Shown here in pieces: positions 8,053 through 14,888 of a stretch of DNA of 17,971 bases. Location: the NCBI RefSeq assembly GCF_000185845.1, contig NZ_GL629647.1:2239867-2257837 (forward strand), in the 5' to 3' direction. The position numbers and the translations under genes are program-made. This stretch comes from Segatella salivae DSM 15606 (GTDB taxonomy: Bacteria > Bacteroidota > Bacteroidia > Bacteroidales > Bacteroidaceae). The notes under the pieces are model-generated. The model worked only from the letters and a program-made list of their open reading frames with translations, did no database searches and had not been told where the DNA came from. Within the stretch, counting starts at the first letter, position 1. Each line of letters opens with the position of its first letter.

Positions 8053-8084
8053 GAAAAAGCCGAAACTCTAACCCGAGCTTCGAC
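8053..8084 (-). terminator. Intrinsic terminator of an orphan transcript
   Basis: On the minus strand GTCGAAGCTC (8075-8084) pairs with GAGTTTCGGC (8059-8068) over 10 positions, two of them G-T wobbles, around loop GGGTTA, followed by TTTTT (8054-8058). No minus-strand protein gene ends nearby; the only upstream signal is the promoter at 8245-8275. Confidence 0.65.
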
Positions 8085-8239
8085 CTCATCTATTTCTAAC
8101 TAAAAACCTTTCTAAACAAATGGTAACCTCACGGTCTCCATTGTTATCTACGAAACAATCTGTTAAAAATTACCTTAAACCTAATAACTAAAACCTAAAA
8201 TCTATTACTACTAACCTAAACAATCTATTAACCTTTTGA
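8053..8239 (-). ncRNA. Candidate small RNA of about 185 nt, own promoter and terminator
   Basis: A strong promoter (8245-8275) and an intrinsic terminator (8053-8084) frame about 185 nt on the minus strand with no open frame of note. The predicted transcript starts in an A/T-rich part with two near-copies of a short unit, TAATAGATTGTTTAGGTTAG and TAATAGATTTTAGGTTTTAG, and a third related TTATTAGGTTTAAGG. Then comes a structured part: GGTAA pairs with TTACC (minus-strand positions about 8172 and 8123), enclosing the 6-bp hairpin ATTGTT/AACAAT. The terminator hairpin closes it. The cvfB-like gene has its own promoter below the terminator, so this is unlikely to be just its leader. I cannot match it to a named RNA family. 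It does not fold like 6S RNA by eye, since its two ends are not complementary. Confidence 0.5.
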
Positions 8240-8244
8240 TGATG

Positions 8245-8275
8245 CAAAGGTAGAAAGATTAATTTCATGTTGCAA
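8245..8275 (-). promoter_or_regulatory. Promoter of the small-RNA candidate
   Basis: The minus strand has TTG (8273-8275), a 20-nt spacer and TACCTTTG (8245-8252), an excellent match to the Bacteroidetes TTG-N19-21-TAnnTTTG promoter. There is no protein start downstream for about 340 nt. Confidence 0.65.
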
Positions 8276-8629
8276 CTTTACGTGTGATTTTCATGCAATC
8301 TGACGCGTTTTCTTGACCTAAATCAACGTGTTGTGTTCGTACACACATTCAATTTACTGGTTTCTTCGTGTTTGTTTACATTGAACATTGTATGAAAATA
8401 CATCATTGAATGCCTTTTTATATCTATTTCTTGTTGGGTAATGGTATTTTGATTTCATAGGTTTTGTAGTTTTATGCTTAGTGTTTGGTGTTGTCAAAAC
8501 GATTTGTTTATGATGTTGTTCAGGTGCCTATATATAATAAGGTGTAATTTTTGTATTTGAACATAGGGAAGAAGTGTGATGCGTGGACAGTCAAAGTGTC
8601 TTGTGGTTACTTTTTAAGCATTAACCTTT
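8276..8629. other. Gene-free stretch upstream of the glycosyltransferase operon
   Basis: I see no gene in this A+T-rich region. TGTGT and ACACA around TCGT (about 8333-8346) form only a short palindrome. CCTATATATAATAAGGTGTA at 8527-8546 resembles a stretch at 11366-11384 in another gap. Nothing else stands out. Confidence 0.5.
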
Positions 8630-8657
8630 TTGCTTTTTTAGTTTTTACGTATCTTTG
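8630..8657 (+). promoter_or_regulatory. Promoter of the glycosyltransferase operon
   Basis: TATCTTTG at 8650-8657 matches TAnnTTTG. A TTG at 8630-8632 is 17 nt upstream, slightly short for the -33 spacing. The box lies 21 nt before the ATG at 8679 and shows that the in-frame TTG at 8655 is not the start. Confidence 0.5.
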
Positions 8658-8678
8658 CAGAAAGTAAGTAAAAAGAGA

Positions 8679-9953
8679 ATGAGAGTATTGATTATAAATA
8701 CGAGTGAGCATACAGGCGGGGCTGCTGTTGCGGCCAATCGCCTAATGGATGCGCTCAACAACAATGGCGTAAAAGCCAAAATGTTGGTGCGCGATAAGCT
8801 CACAGATGATATTACAGTAGTTGGACTTAAGCACAAACTGCTCAACTATTGGCGTTTTCTTTGGGAGCGTTGGTGCTTGTTTTGTCACCTACATTTCAAG
8901 CGGACACATCTCTTTGAGATAGATATGGCCAACACAGGAACGGATGTTACGCGGCTGCCTGAATTCAAAGAAGCCGATGTTATTCATCTTTCATGGATTA
9001 ATCAAGGGATGCTTTCTCTTAAAGATATACGCAAAATACTCGATAGCGGTAAGCCCGTGGTGTGGACGATGCACGATATTTGGCCGGCTACTGGCATTTG
9101 TCATGTTGCATTAAACTGCCGTCGTTATCAAACCTCTTGTGGCTATTGTCGCCTCCTTCCTCATGGAGGTTCTGTGCATGACCTGTCATATCAGGTTTTC
9201 AAACGCAAGAAAAGTCTGTTGAATAGACGTACAATCTCGTTTGTAACTTGTAGTAAATGGTTGGAAAAAGAGGCTAAAAAGAGTGCTATTCTGTACGGAC
9301 AGCCGATTTGTTCGATACCAAATCCCATTGATACGCATGTCTTTCGACCTATTGATCGCAAGTTAGCTCGTCAGCGTGCAAGGATACCTCAAGACATGAA
9401 GGTGATTCTTTTTGCAGCCCAACGCATAATAAACGAAAACAAAGGGATATTTTATCTTATTGAAGCCTGCCACAAAATGGCGGCTGAACACCCAGAAATC
9501 GTGCATAAAACCTTTGTTGCTGTGCTCGGAGGAGGTAAGGGAAATATTGGTGATGTCTTTGATTTCTGTACGGGAAAATTAGGATATGTGAATGACACTC
9601 GACAGCTTGTAGACATCTATAACGCTGCCGATGTGTTTGTGTTACCCTCACTTTCCGAGAATCTTCCTAACACAATAATGGAAGCAATGGCTTGCGGAGT
9701 GCCCTCTGTTGGCTTTAATGTTGGTGGCATTCCCGAAGAAATAGACCATAAGAAGAATGGCTATGTGGCTGCATATCGCGATGTTGACGACCTTGCCAAA
9801 GGACTATACTGGGTGCTTTATGAGGCAGATTATGACGCTTTGAGCCGTGAAGCGGTGCACAAGGTCGTTACAAACTATTCGCAACATGCCGTGGCAATGA
9901 AGTATATTGACGTCTATAATGAGGCTATTGCACTTAAAAACTTTCACTTATGA
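8679..9953 (+). CDS. Glycosyltransferase family 4 (GT-B fold)
   Basis: The 424-residue protein begins MRVLIINTSEHTGGAAVAAN, the usual N-terminus of GT4 enzymes with the glycine-rich acceptor-side loop. The C-terminal nucleotide-sugar domain has GYVNDTRQLVDIYNAADVFV, then LPSLSENLPNTIMEAMACG with the conserved E-x7-E pair, and VPSVGFNVGGIPEEID. A Cys-rich insertion (CHVALNCRRYQTSCGYC, about residues 143-159) is typical of the Bacteroidetes subgroup that carries a WTMHDIWPATGICH motif. It probably transfers a sugar from a nucleotide donor to a surface glycan at the cytoplasmic face of the inner membrane; donor and acceptor cannot be read. The start at ATG 8679 follows the promoter box. Its TGA overlaps the ATG of the GT2 gene by 4 nt, so the two are translationally coupled. 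Confidence 0.92.
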   Translation: MRVLIINTSEHTGGAAVAANRLMDALNNNGVKAKMLVRDKLTDDITVVGLKHKLLNYWRFLWERWCLFCHLHFKRTHLFEIDMANTGTDVTRLPEFKEADVIHLSWINQGMLSLKDIRKILDSGKPVVWTMHDIWPATGICHVALNCRRYQTSCGYCRLLPHGGSVHDLSYQVFKRKKSLLNRRTISFVTCSKWLEKEAKKSAILYGQPICSIPNPIDTHVFRPIDRKLARQRARIPQDMKVILFAAQRIINENKGIFYLIEACHKMAAEHPEIVHKTFVAVLGGGKGNIGDVFDFCTGKLGYVNDTRQLVDIYNAADVFVLPSLSENLPNTIMEAMACGVPSVGFNVGGIPEEIDHKKNGYVAAYRDVDDLAKGLYWVLYEADYDALSREAVHKVVTNYSQHAVAMKYIDVYNEAIALKNFHL

Positions 9954-10728
9954 TACGCTTTTCTATTATTACTTGCACTTATCAGGCTGCATCAGAACTA
10001 CCGAAAACGCTCGAAAGTGTACTGCATCAGCGCTATCGTCACGTTGAACACATTATCATAGATGGTGCTTCTACGGATGGAACGAAAGACATTGTGGAGC
10101 GTTATATCCAAGCCAATGACGACAATGAAGATTGTATTCATCGTGTTGTTTTCGTTTCTGAACCAGACAAAGGGCTGTATGATGCAATGAATAAAGGCCT
10201 GGAAAAGGCCACGGGAAATTATGTTGTGTTTCTTAATGCAGGTGATACCTTTCCTTCGACAGATACCCTTGAGCATATCGCGGGATGCGTTGGAGAAGGC
10301 GAAGCGCACCCCGGTGTGCTCTATGGTGATACAGATATTGTCGATGATACAGGCGTTTTTTGCGTCGTCGCCGTCTATCCCCTCCACGAAAACTTACTTG
10401 GCGTTCGTTCCGTAACGGCATGTTAGTGTGTCATCAAGCGTTTTATGTACGCGCGGATATAGCCAAATCTATTCCTTACGACACGCATTATAAGTACTCA
10501 GCAGACGTGGATTGGTGTATTAAAGTGATGAAAAAGGCAGCCCAACAACACATGACTTTGCGCAATGTTAACGCTGTAATTGCTAACTATCTTGACGGGG
10601 GACTGAGTGTCAAAAACCACAAAGCATCACTTAAAGAGCGTTTCCATGTGATGCAATCTCATTATGGTTTACTCACAACGCTAATCTTTCATTTTTGGTT
10701 TTTAATACGAAGTGTAATTCAAAAATAG
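9950..10728 (+). pseudogene. Glycosyltransferase family 2, frameshifted at a T6 run
   Basis: The first frame (9950-10426) encodes a GT-A fold: FSIITCTYQAASELPKTLES, the IIDGASTDGTKDI donor loop, SEPDKGLYDAMNKGLEKATG and the FLNAGD motif that takes the place of DxD. After YGDTDIVDDTG it goes out of frame and stops at 10426. The family sequence continues in another frame: LRRRRLSPPRKLTWRSF, then GMLVCHQAFYVR and KYSADVDWCIKVM, ending at 10728. One extra T in the T6 run (10356-10361) would join them as DDTGVFLRRRRLSPP and give 259 residues, a normal length for WcaA-type GT2 enzymes. The missing base could be a true mutation, phase variation, ribosomal or polymerase slippage, or a reading error. 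It is the second gene of the unit, overlapping the GT4 stop by 4 nt. Confidence 0.85.
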
Positions 10729-10759
10729 CGTTAAAATAGTGAATTTACTTATATTTTCT

Positions 10760-10789
10760 TTGTTATTCTGATGAATAACTGTATATTTG
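10760..10789 (+). promoter_or_regulatory. Promoter of the Lys/Cys-rich protein gene
   Basis: TTG (10760-10762), a 19-nt spacer and TATATTTG (10782-10789) form a near-ideal Bacteroidetes promoter. It lies 21 nt before the ATG at 10811, so the in-frame TTG at 10787, inside the box, cannot be the start. Confidence 0.7.
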
Positions 10790-10810
10790 CAAGCGTTAAA
10801 TATAAAAGAA

Positions 10811-11164
10811 ATGAGTATGAAAAAGATTGTATTATGCGCAGTTTTAGCATTAGCTTCATTTGGTATTGCAAACGCACAGAAGGTTAAAACCGTAGAAAAA
10901 GAAGTAAAAGAACAAGTTAAGAAGGATGCAAAGCAGTTTAAGTCTGATGCAAAGAAGACCGGCGAAGAAATCGGTGATGCAGCTAAGAAGGCTTATAACG
11001 GCACAAAGAATGAAGTGAAGAAGCTTGAAAAAGATGTAAAGAAAGACTGCAAGAAGGACTGCAAAGCTAAGAAAGAAGCAAAGAAAGCTTGCTGCAAGGA
11101 AAGCAAACCTGAAGCTCAGAAGTGCTGCAAGAAGGAAGCAAAGAAGGCTTGCTGCAAGAAATAA
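10811..11164 (+). CDS. Small exported Lys/Cys-rich protein, unknown function
   Basis: The 117-residue product (115 if the second ATG at 10817 is used) starts with a clear signal peptide, MKKIVLCAVLALASFGIANA, cleaved before QKVK. The mature 95 residues contain 34 lysines and 8 cysteines. Residues up to about 75 look like a long amphipathic LEA-like helix built of K-x-x-x-K/D units. The C-terminal 40 residues carry all the mature cysteines as two single Cys (KKDC, KKDC) and three CC pairs, with KKEAKKACCK present twice. This composition suggests metal binding or disulphide cross-linking in the periplasm or at the surface, but I know of no named family and do not assign a function. The gene is monocistronic, with its own promoter (10760-10789) and terminator (11255-11298). 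Long AAG/AAA runs make the DNA purine-rich. Confidence 0.8.
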   Translation: MSMKKIVLCAVLALASFGIANAQKVKTVEKEVKEQVKKDAKQFKSDAKKTGEEIGDAAKKAYNGTKNEVKKLEKDVKKDCKKDCKAKKEAKKACCKESKPEAQKCCKKEAKKACCKK

Positions 11165-11254
11165 GCTAAGTAGTAAAAAACTGAAAGCAAATAAATAATA
11201 AAGCGTTTTAGGCTTGCTTGGCAATGAGGTAAGGCTGAAACACAACAAAAGATG

Positions 11255-11298
11255 AGTACCGAAACGTGTCGATGTGCATGGTTCGGTACTTTGTTTTT
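11255..11298 (+). terminator. Terminator of the Lys/Cys-rich protein gene
   Basis: AGTACCGA (11255-11262) pairs perfectly with TCGGTACT (11283-11290), with AC/GT pairing just inside after one bulged A. TTTGTTTTT follows. It lies about 90 nt after the stop codon. Confidence 0.65.
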
Positions 11299-11598
11299 AT
11301 ACACATGGTGAAATGGTGGATGTTGATAGTTGTTCGTATTAGTGTTTCTTCATCGTATAACTGCCCCTATATATATAAGGTATAGGTGAGACTTTGTTTT
11401 ATTGGTCAAGGTTCGTCATGATGCAAGCCTTTGCATTTTAGTCCATAACAGTTATAGATGTAGTTTGTGACTTATTGTGGGTAGTGAGCAATAGTGCATA
11501 TAGTGAGATACTCATGTGTAAGGATAGAACGTGCTTGTAGGGCAGAAGTCGTGGCAAATTCGTGGGGCGTAACTTAAGGAAATGATTCATGTGGCATT
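11299..11598. other. Gene-free stretch between two convergent genes
   Basis: No open frame, promoter box or strong hairpin is evident in these 300 nt, which lie between the terminator of a plus-strand gene and the end of a minus-strand gene. CCTATATATATAAGGTATA at 11366-11384 resembles 8527-8546. No terminator for the minus-strand lipoprotein gene could be identified. Confidence 0.5.
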
Positions 11599-12543
11599 TT
11601 ATTCAGCGTCATACGGGTTGTTGTTCCAGCTTCTGACAAGTTTTAAAAGATAAGCTTTTGCCTGTTTGTTCCTTACTTTTTGGATGTCGTTTTCAATCAT
11701 TTCACGTGGTAATTGGCGCTTCTTGTCCTTGTAATGCATAGCCCAATAGTAATTGTCGCGTATCTTATTAGAGAGTCGTTCATGCCCGCGGTGGTCGTAA
11801 ATCCACTGCCAATAAGCGCCCATGTCGTGTTGTTTGCGTAGATATTCGTAGGAAAAACGGCCACCGGGTGTTTCTAATCGGCACAACATTCCTGTTGGTA
11901 AGATTTCCTGATAGTTGTTCATGAGAGGGCAGACTTCGTAGGTTTGTGACCAGGGATAAGCGGAAATGTCGCGTGAAGGCGTAGCTACGGGATGATTGGC
12001 TGTGCGTTTGAGTAACTTGAAATGATGGTTCTTAACTACATATTTCCAGCAGATGGTGTCGTTTTTTGTAGTACAATAAACTTCAAAATGCCGTGCATCC
12101 ATACGATGATATCGGCCGTATGTTGCTGTAAGACTATCAATATAGACAGATAGTTTGACAACTTTCGGTTGGAGGGTTGCAGGCTTTATGGGATCATTCC
12201 AGTAGCCGAGCTCAACACGATCGAGCCTCTTTCCTTCAGCATTATATAAATATAGCTCAACCATTCCATGATAAGCGAAAGCCAAAGCATAGTCATTCGC
12301 GAAGCGTTGGACCGATAAAATGCGATCTGGAAAGCTATCAATGGCGTTGCCTTTCAATTGCATCACCTGTGCACCCGTAAGCAAAAGGCCGCGTGAATCA
12401 TCGGTTAAAGGCTGGGGAATAGAATCCATTAGCAGGCTGTCAGCATTGATATCGAGAGCTTGTAAGAAAGGAATCTTCGATTGATGACAGCCGATGAGTG
12501 TTGCGATAATAATAGAAAAAAGGACTAAATGCTTGAGTTTCAT
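11599..12543 (-). CDS. Lipoprotein of unknown function
   Basis: The 314-residue protein has a lipoprotein signal peptide: a basic MKLKH start, a hydrophobic stretch, and the lipobox LIGC with the lipidated Cys at residue 19. The residues after Cys (HQSKIP) are not acidic, so the surface-export signal of Bacteroidetes lipoproteins is absent and a periplasm-facing location is more likely (inference). About residues 75-190 have beta-strand-like repeats reminiscent of the beta-propeller-like lipoproteins common in Bacteroidales (ILSVQRFANDYALAFAYHG, ELYLYNAEGKRLDRVELGYW), but the match is weak. The C-terminal third is helical, charged and aromatic-rich. I do not recognise the family. It is transcribed alone from a TAnnTTTG box at 12564-12571, divergent from the YetF-like gene. 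Confidence 0.8.
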   Translation of the reverse strand: MKLKHLVLFSIIIATLIGCHQSKIPFLQALDINADSLLMDSIPQPLTDDSRGLLLTGAQVMQLKGNAIDSFPDRILSVQRFANDYALAFAYHGMVELYLYNAEGKRLDRVELGYWNDPIKPATLQPKVVKLSVYIDSLTATYGRYHRMDARHFEVYCTTKNDTICWKYVVKNHHFKLLKRTANHPVATPSRDISAYPWSQTYEVCPLMNNYQEILPTGMLCRLETPGGRFSYEYLRKQHDMGAYWQWIYDHRGHERLSNKIRDNYYWAMHYKDKKRQLPREMIENDIQKVRNKQAKAYLLKLVRSWNNNPYDAE

Positions 12544-12563
12544 AACGTAATATATGATTAATG

Positions 12564-12571
12564 CAAAGATA
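12564..12571 (-). promoter_or_regulatory. -7 box of the lipoprotein gene
   Basis: The minus strand reads TATCTTTG, matching TAnnTTTG, 20 nt before the ATG at 12541-12543. No clear TTG lies at the -33 distance. Confidence 0.5.
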
Positions 12572-12609
12572 GAAAATAATTCTTTGAATCATATTTCTTT
12601 TCGAATTTT

Positions 12610-12640
12610 TTGTATATCTCAAGGAGAAAAATTAACTTTG
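12610..12640 (+). promoter_or_regulatory. Promoter of the YetF-like gene with a long leader
   Basis: TTG (12610-12612), a 20-nt spacer and TAACTTTG (12633-12640) match the Bacteroidetes promoter well. Transcription would begin near 12646, leaving about 105 nt of leader before the ATG at 12751. The leader includes an 18-codon open frame at 12653-12709 and a T8 run near 12734-12741. Confidence 0.55.
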
Positions 12641-12750
12641 TCATCGATTTCTATGGATGATTACATTTTGGTGATGTTGGCACCCGATAGCTTTCGTAAT
12701 ATGAAATAATTAGAGAATCATCTTAAAATATTTATTTTTTTTCTAAGAAT

Positions 12751-13458
12751 ATGGTGGAACAATTACAACCCTACATTGCAATTGCCTTGAAACTCATTAC
12801 GGGTATGATTGGCATTCTTGTGTTTTTACGCATTGCAGGCAAGGCGCAGATGGCGCAGATTACACCGCTTGACACTGTAAGTGCATTCGTTATAGGTGCC
12901 TTAGTCGGTGGTGTTCTTTACAATCCTGATATGTCTATGTGGCATATTTTGTTTGCTTTGGCCGTGTGGACTGCCTTTAATATGTTTATCAGAGTATGTA
13001 TGCGCTCTGCCCGTTTGCGTCATCTGATTAAAGGAGAAAGCTCATATCTTGTGAAAGATGGCTACATAAACTTCAAAGCTTTCAAGCGAAACAGCTTGGA
13101 AATGGAGCAATTTCGCATGCTGTTACGGCAGAAAGGAATCTTCTCTATGTTTGATGTTGATGATGTTTTATTTGAGACTAATGGTGCAGTGACAGTGCTT
13201 CCGCCAGGTAGAACGGCTTATTCTCACTTGCTTGTCAATAATGGTGAGATTGTGGAAGGGACGCTTTTGCAATGTAATAAGACGCGTGAGTGGGTGTTAC
13301 GCTATATCAAGAGTAATGGCTTTAAGAGTCCTTCAGAACTATTTTGTATGGAGTGGACTCCACGAAAAGGTTTTTATTTTGTCACCTTCAGTGGCAATGT
13401 GCGTCGTGGAAAGGAAGAAGTTGCTGCCGAAAATATAGAAAATGAGTCGCAAGATTAA
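12751..13458 (+). CDS. YetF/DUF421 family membrane protein
   Basis: The 235-residue protein has three N-terminal membrane segments (about residues 9-27, 40-57 and 63-83), including LRIAGKAQMAQITPLDTVSAF, the family hallmark that begins with a conserved R-x-x-GK and ends in a polar T-P-x-D motif. A cytoplasmic YetF domain follows at about residues 90-195, with SYLVKDGYINFKAFKRNSLE, then MLLRQKGIFSMFDVDDVLFE and GAVTVLPPG. The family is widespread, and YetF-type domains occur in sporulation and germination proteins in Firmicutes, but the biochemical function is unsettled. The length is normal. The C-terminal tail (about 210-235) is charged and probably disordered. It is a single-gene unit with a promoter at 12610-12640 and a hairpin terminator at 13550-13581. 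Confidence 0.9.
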   Translation: MVEQLQPYIAIALKLITGMIGILVFLRIAGKAQMAQITPLDTVSAFVIGALVGGVLYNPDMSMWHILFALAVWTAFNMFIRVCMRSARLRHLIKGESSYLVKDGYINFKAFKRNSLEMEQFRMLLRQKGIFSMFDVDDVLFETNGAVTVLPPGRTAYSHLLVNNGEIVEGTLLQCNKTREWVLRYIKSNGFKSPSELFCMEWTPRKGFYFVTFSGNVRRGKEEVAAENIENESQD

Positions 13459-13549
13459 TTGATTCTGTTCGTAGATTAAGGTGCGAACTTGATGTTGAAT
13501 AAAAGGCTTTTGTCTGGTGTTCAACAATAATTAAGGCATATTTTGTTAT

Positions 13550-13581
13550 GAGGAATGCACGAAAGTGTGTTCCTCTATTTT
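13550..13581 (+). terminator. Hairpin terminator after the YetF-like gene
   Basis: GAGGAATGCAC (13550-13560) pairs with GTGTGTTCCTC (13565-13575) over all 11 positions (two G-T wobbles) around a GAAA tetraloop, followed by TATTTTGTT. It lies about 90 nt past the stop. The T run is broken, so termination efficiency is uncertain. Confidence 0.55.
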
Positions 13582-13811
13582 GTTAGCTAAAGCAAATAGT
13601 TGTCCTCTTCATTAGAGTCGGTGCAGTGCAGGTTAAAGGGTGACTTCTTAATCCGTTTTATTTTATCTACTTTTATGATTCATGATGTATCTTGGGTTGT
13701 AGGGACTGATTTCATGAAATGAATAATATTAATAATTAATAATATTGTTAAATATTCGTAACCAGAATGCTTTTGTCTGCTAATGCTTTTCGGTTCTTCC
13801 TATAAAATATG

Positions 13812-13819
13812 TATCTTTG
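13812..13819 (+). promoter_or_regulatory. -7 box of the rplM operon
   Basis: TATCTTTG matches TAnnTTTG. The -33 region (about 13787-13791, TTTTC) matches TTG only in part. An A+T-rich stretch with AATATTA/TAATATT palindromes lies further upstream (about 13725-13747). Transcription would start near 13825, giving a leader of about 200 nt. Confidence 0.6.
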
Positions 13820-13824
13820 CAAAC

Positions 13825-14027
13825 CGATTACTGGGAGAGCGCTTGGAATTCCCAGTAGTTTAGCAGTGTTAATAGCCTTTTCTTTGGCCAGATTAGGCGG
13901 TTAGTGAATCTGTTAAACAACAGAACGTAAAGCTGTGGATGGTCTCTTTTAGACTGGAGGCGCCGCGAGGTTTCTGTTATCATTGATTGATTTATAAGTT
14001 TTTTAGTAGTTAAATTAAGTTTTAAAA
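13825..14027 (+). ncRNA. Structured mRNA leader of the rplM operon, candidate ribosomal-protein autoregulation element
   Basis: The leader is about 200 nt long, far more than the 20 nt or so of other genes here, and is structured. TACTGGGA (13829-13836) pairs perfectly with TCCCAGTA (13850-13857) around a 13-nt loop. AACAGAA (13919-13925) pairs with TTCTGTT (13972-13978), enclosing a small hairpin GTCT/AGAC (13942-13945 and 13951-13954) and a G+C-rich GGAGGCGCCGCGAGG segment. Long structured leaders before ribosomal-protein genes often bind one of the encoded proteins to control the operon; that role is inferred here. Confidence 0.5.
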
Positions 14028-14489
14028 ATGGACACTTTAAGTTACAAAACTATTTCCGCAAATAAGGAAACAGCTAAGAAAGAGTGGGTGGTTGTTGATG
14101 CCAGCGATCAGATTGTAGGTCGTTTTTGCTCTAAAGTAGCTAAACTTCTCCGCGGAAAGTACAAACCAAACTTCACTCCTAACGTAGATTGTGGAGACAA
14201 TGTAATCATTATCAATGCCGCAAAGGTAGTCTTCTCAGGTAAGAAAGAGACTGATAAGGTTTACACACGTTATACTGGTTACCCAGGTGGACAGCGTTTT
14301 AATACACCCGCAGAGCTACGTACTCGTGCCAATGGTGTAGACAAAATGATTCGTCATGCGGTTAAAGGTATGTTGCCAAAAGGCCGTCTTGGTCGCGCAT
14401 TGATGGACAACCTTTACGTATTCGAAGGCGCAGAGCACAACAAAGAGGCTCAGAAACCAAAATCAATCGATATTAACCAGTATAAATAA
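14028..14489 (+). CDS. rplM: 50S ribosomal protein L13 (uL13)
   Basis: The 153-residue product begins MDTLSYKTISANKETAKKEW and has the L13 blocks VVDASDQIVGRFCSKVAKLLRGKYKPNF, the GDNVIIINAAKVVFSGKK strand, YTRYTGYPGGQRFNTPAEL, and the C-terminal MIRHAVKGMLPKGRLGRALM with VFEGAEHNKEAQKP. L13 binds 23S rRNA early in assembly of the large subunit. It is the first gene of the operon, after a long structured leader, and lies 12 nt before rpsI, the usual pairing in most bacteria. The length is slightly above the 142 residues of E. coli, as expected for Bacteroidetes. Confidence 0.98.
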   Translation: MDTLSYKTISANKETAKKEWVVVDASDQIVGRFCSKVAKLLRGKYKPNFTPNVDCGDNVIIINAAKVVFSGKKETDKVYTRYTGYPGGQRFNTPAELRTRANGVDKMIRHAVKGMLPKGRLGRALMDNLYVFEGAEHNKEAQKPKSIDINQYK

Positions 14490-14501
14490 TTAAGGATAAA
14501 G

Positions 14502-14888
14502 ATGGAAGTAATAAATGCAATTGGTCGCCGCAAGAGCGCAGTAGCTCGTGTTTACCTTTGTGAAGGTACCGGTAAGATCATTATAAATAAGAAAGAATTA
14601 ACAGAATTCTTCCCTTCAGCTATTCTGCAGTATGTGGTTAAACAGCCATTGATGTTGGTAGAAGCTGATGGTAAATATGATATAAAGGCAAACCTTGATG
14701 GTGGTGGTTTCACTGGTCAGAGCCAGGCATTACGCCTTGCTATCGCTCGCGCTCTTGTCAAAGTGAACGCTGAAGACAAGAAAGTTTTGAAGGATGCAGG
14801 CTTCCTTACTCGCGACAGTCGTGCTGTTGAGCGTAAGAAACCAGGTCAACCAAAGGCACGTCGCCGCTTCCAGTTCAGCAAGCGTTAA
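14502..14888 (+). CDS. rpsI: 30S ribosomal protein S9 (uS9)
   Basis: The 128-residue product opens MEVINAIGRRKSAVARVYL and carries GTGKIIINKKELTEFFP, VEADGKYDIKANLDGGGFTG, QSQALRLAIARALV and the basic tail RKKPGQPKARRRFQFSKR, whose final Lys-Arg reaches the ribosomal P site. The length is normal. It follows rplM by 12 nt and has no terminator after it, so transcription probably continues through the 311-nt structured gap into rpsB. Confidence 0.98.
   Translation: MEVINAIGRRKSAVARVYLCEGTGKIIINKKELTEFFPSAILQYVVKQPLMLVEADGKYDIKANLDGGGFTGQSQALRLAIARALVKVNAEDKKVLKDAGFLTRDSRAVERKKPGQPKARRRFQFSKR

Noticed and set aside
13725..13747. A+T-only palindrome upstream of rplM as an origin-like or operator site
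   Set aside because: Simple AAT/ATT repetition explains the symmetry; it may just be an A+T-rich upstream promoter element.
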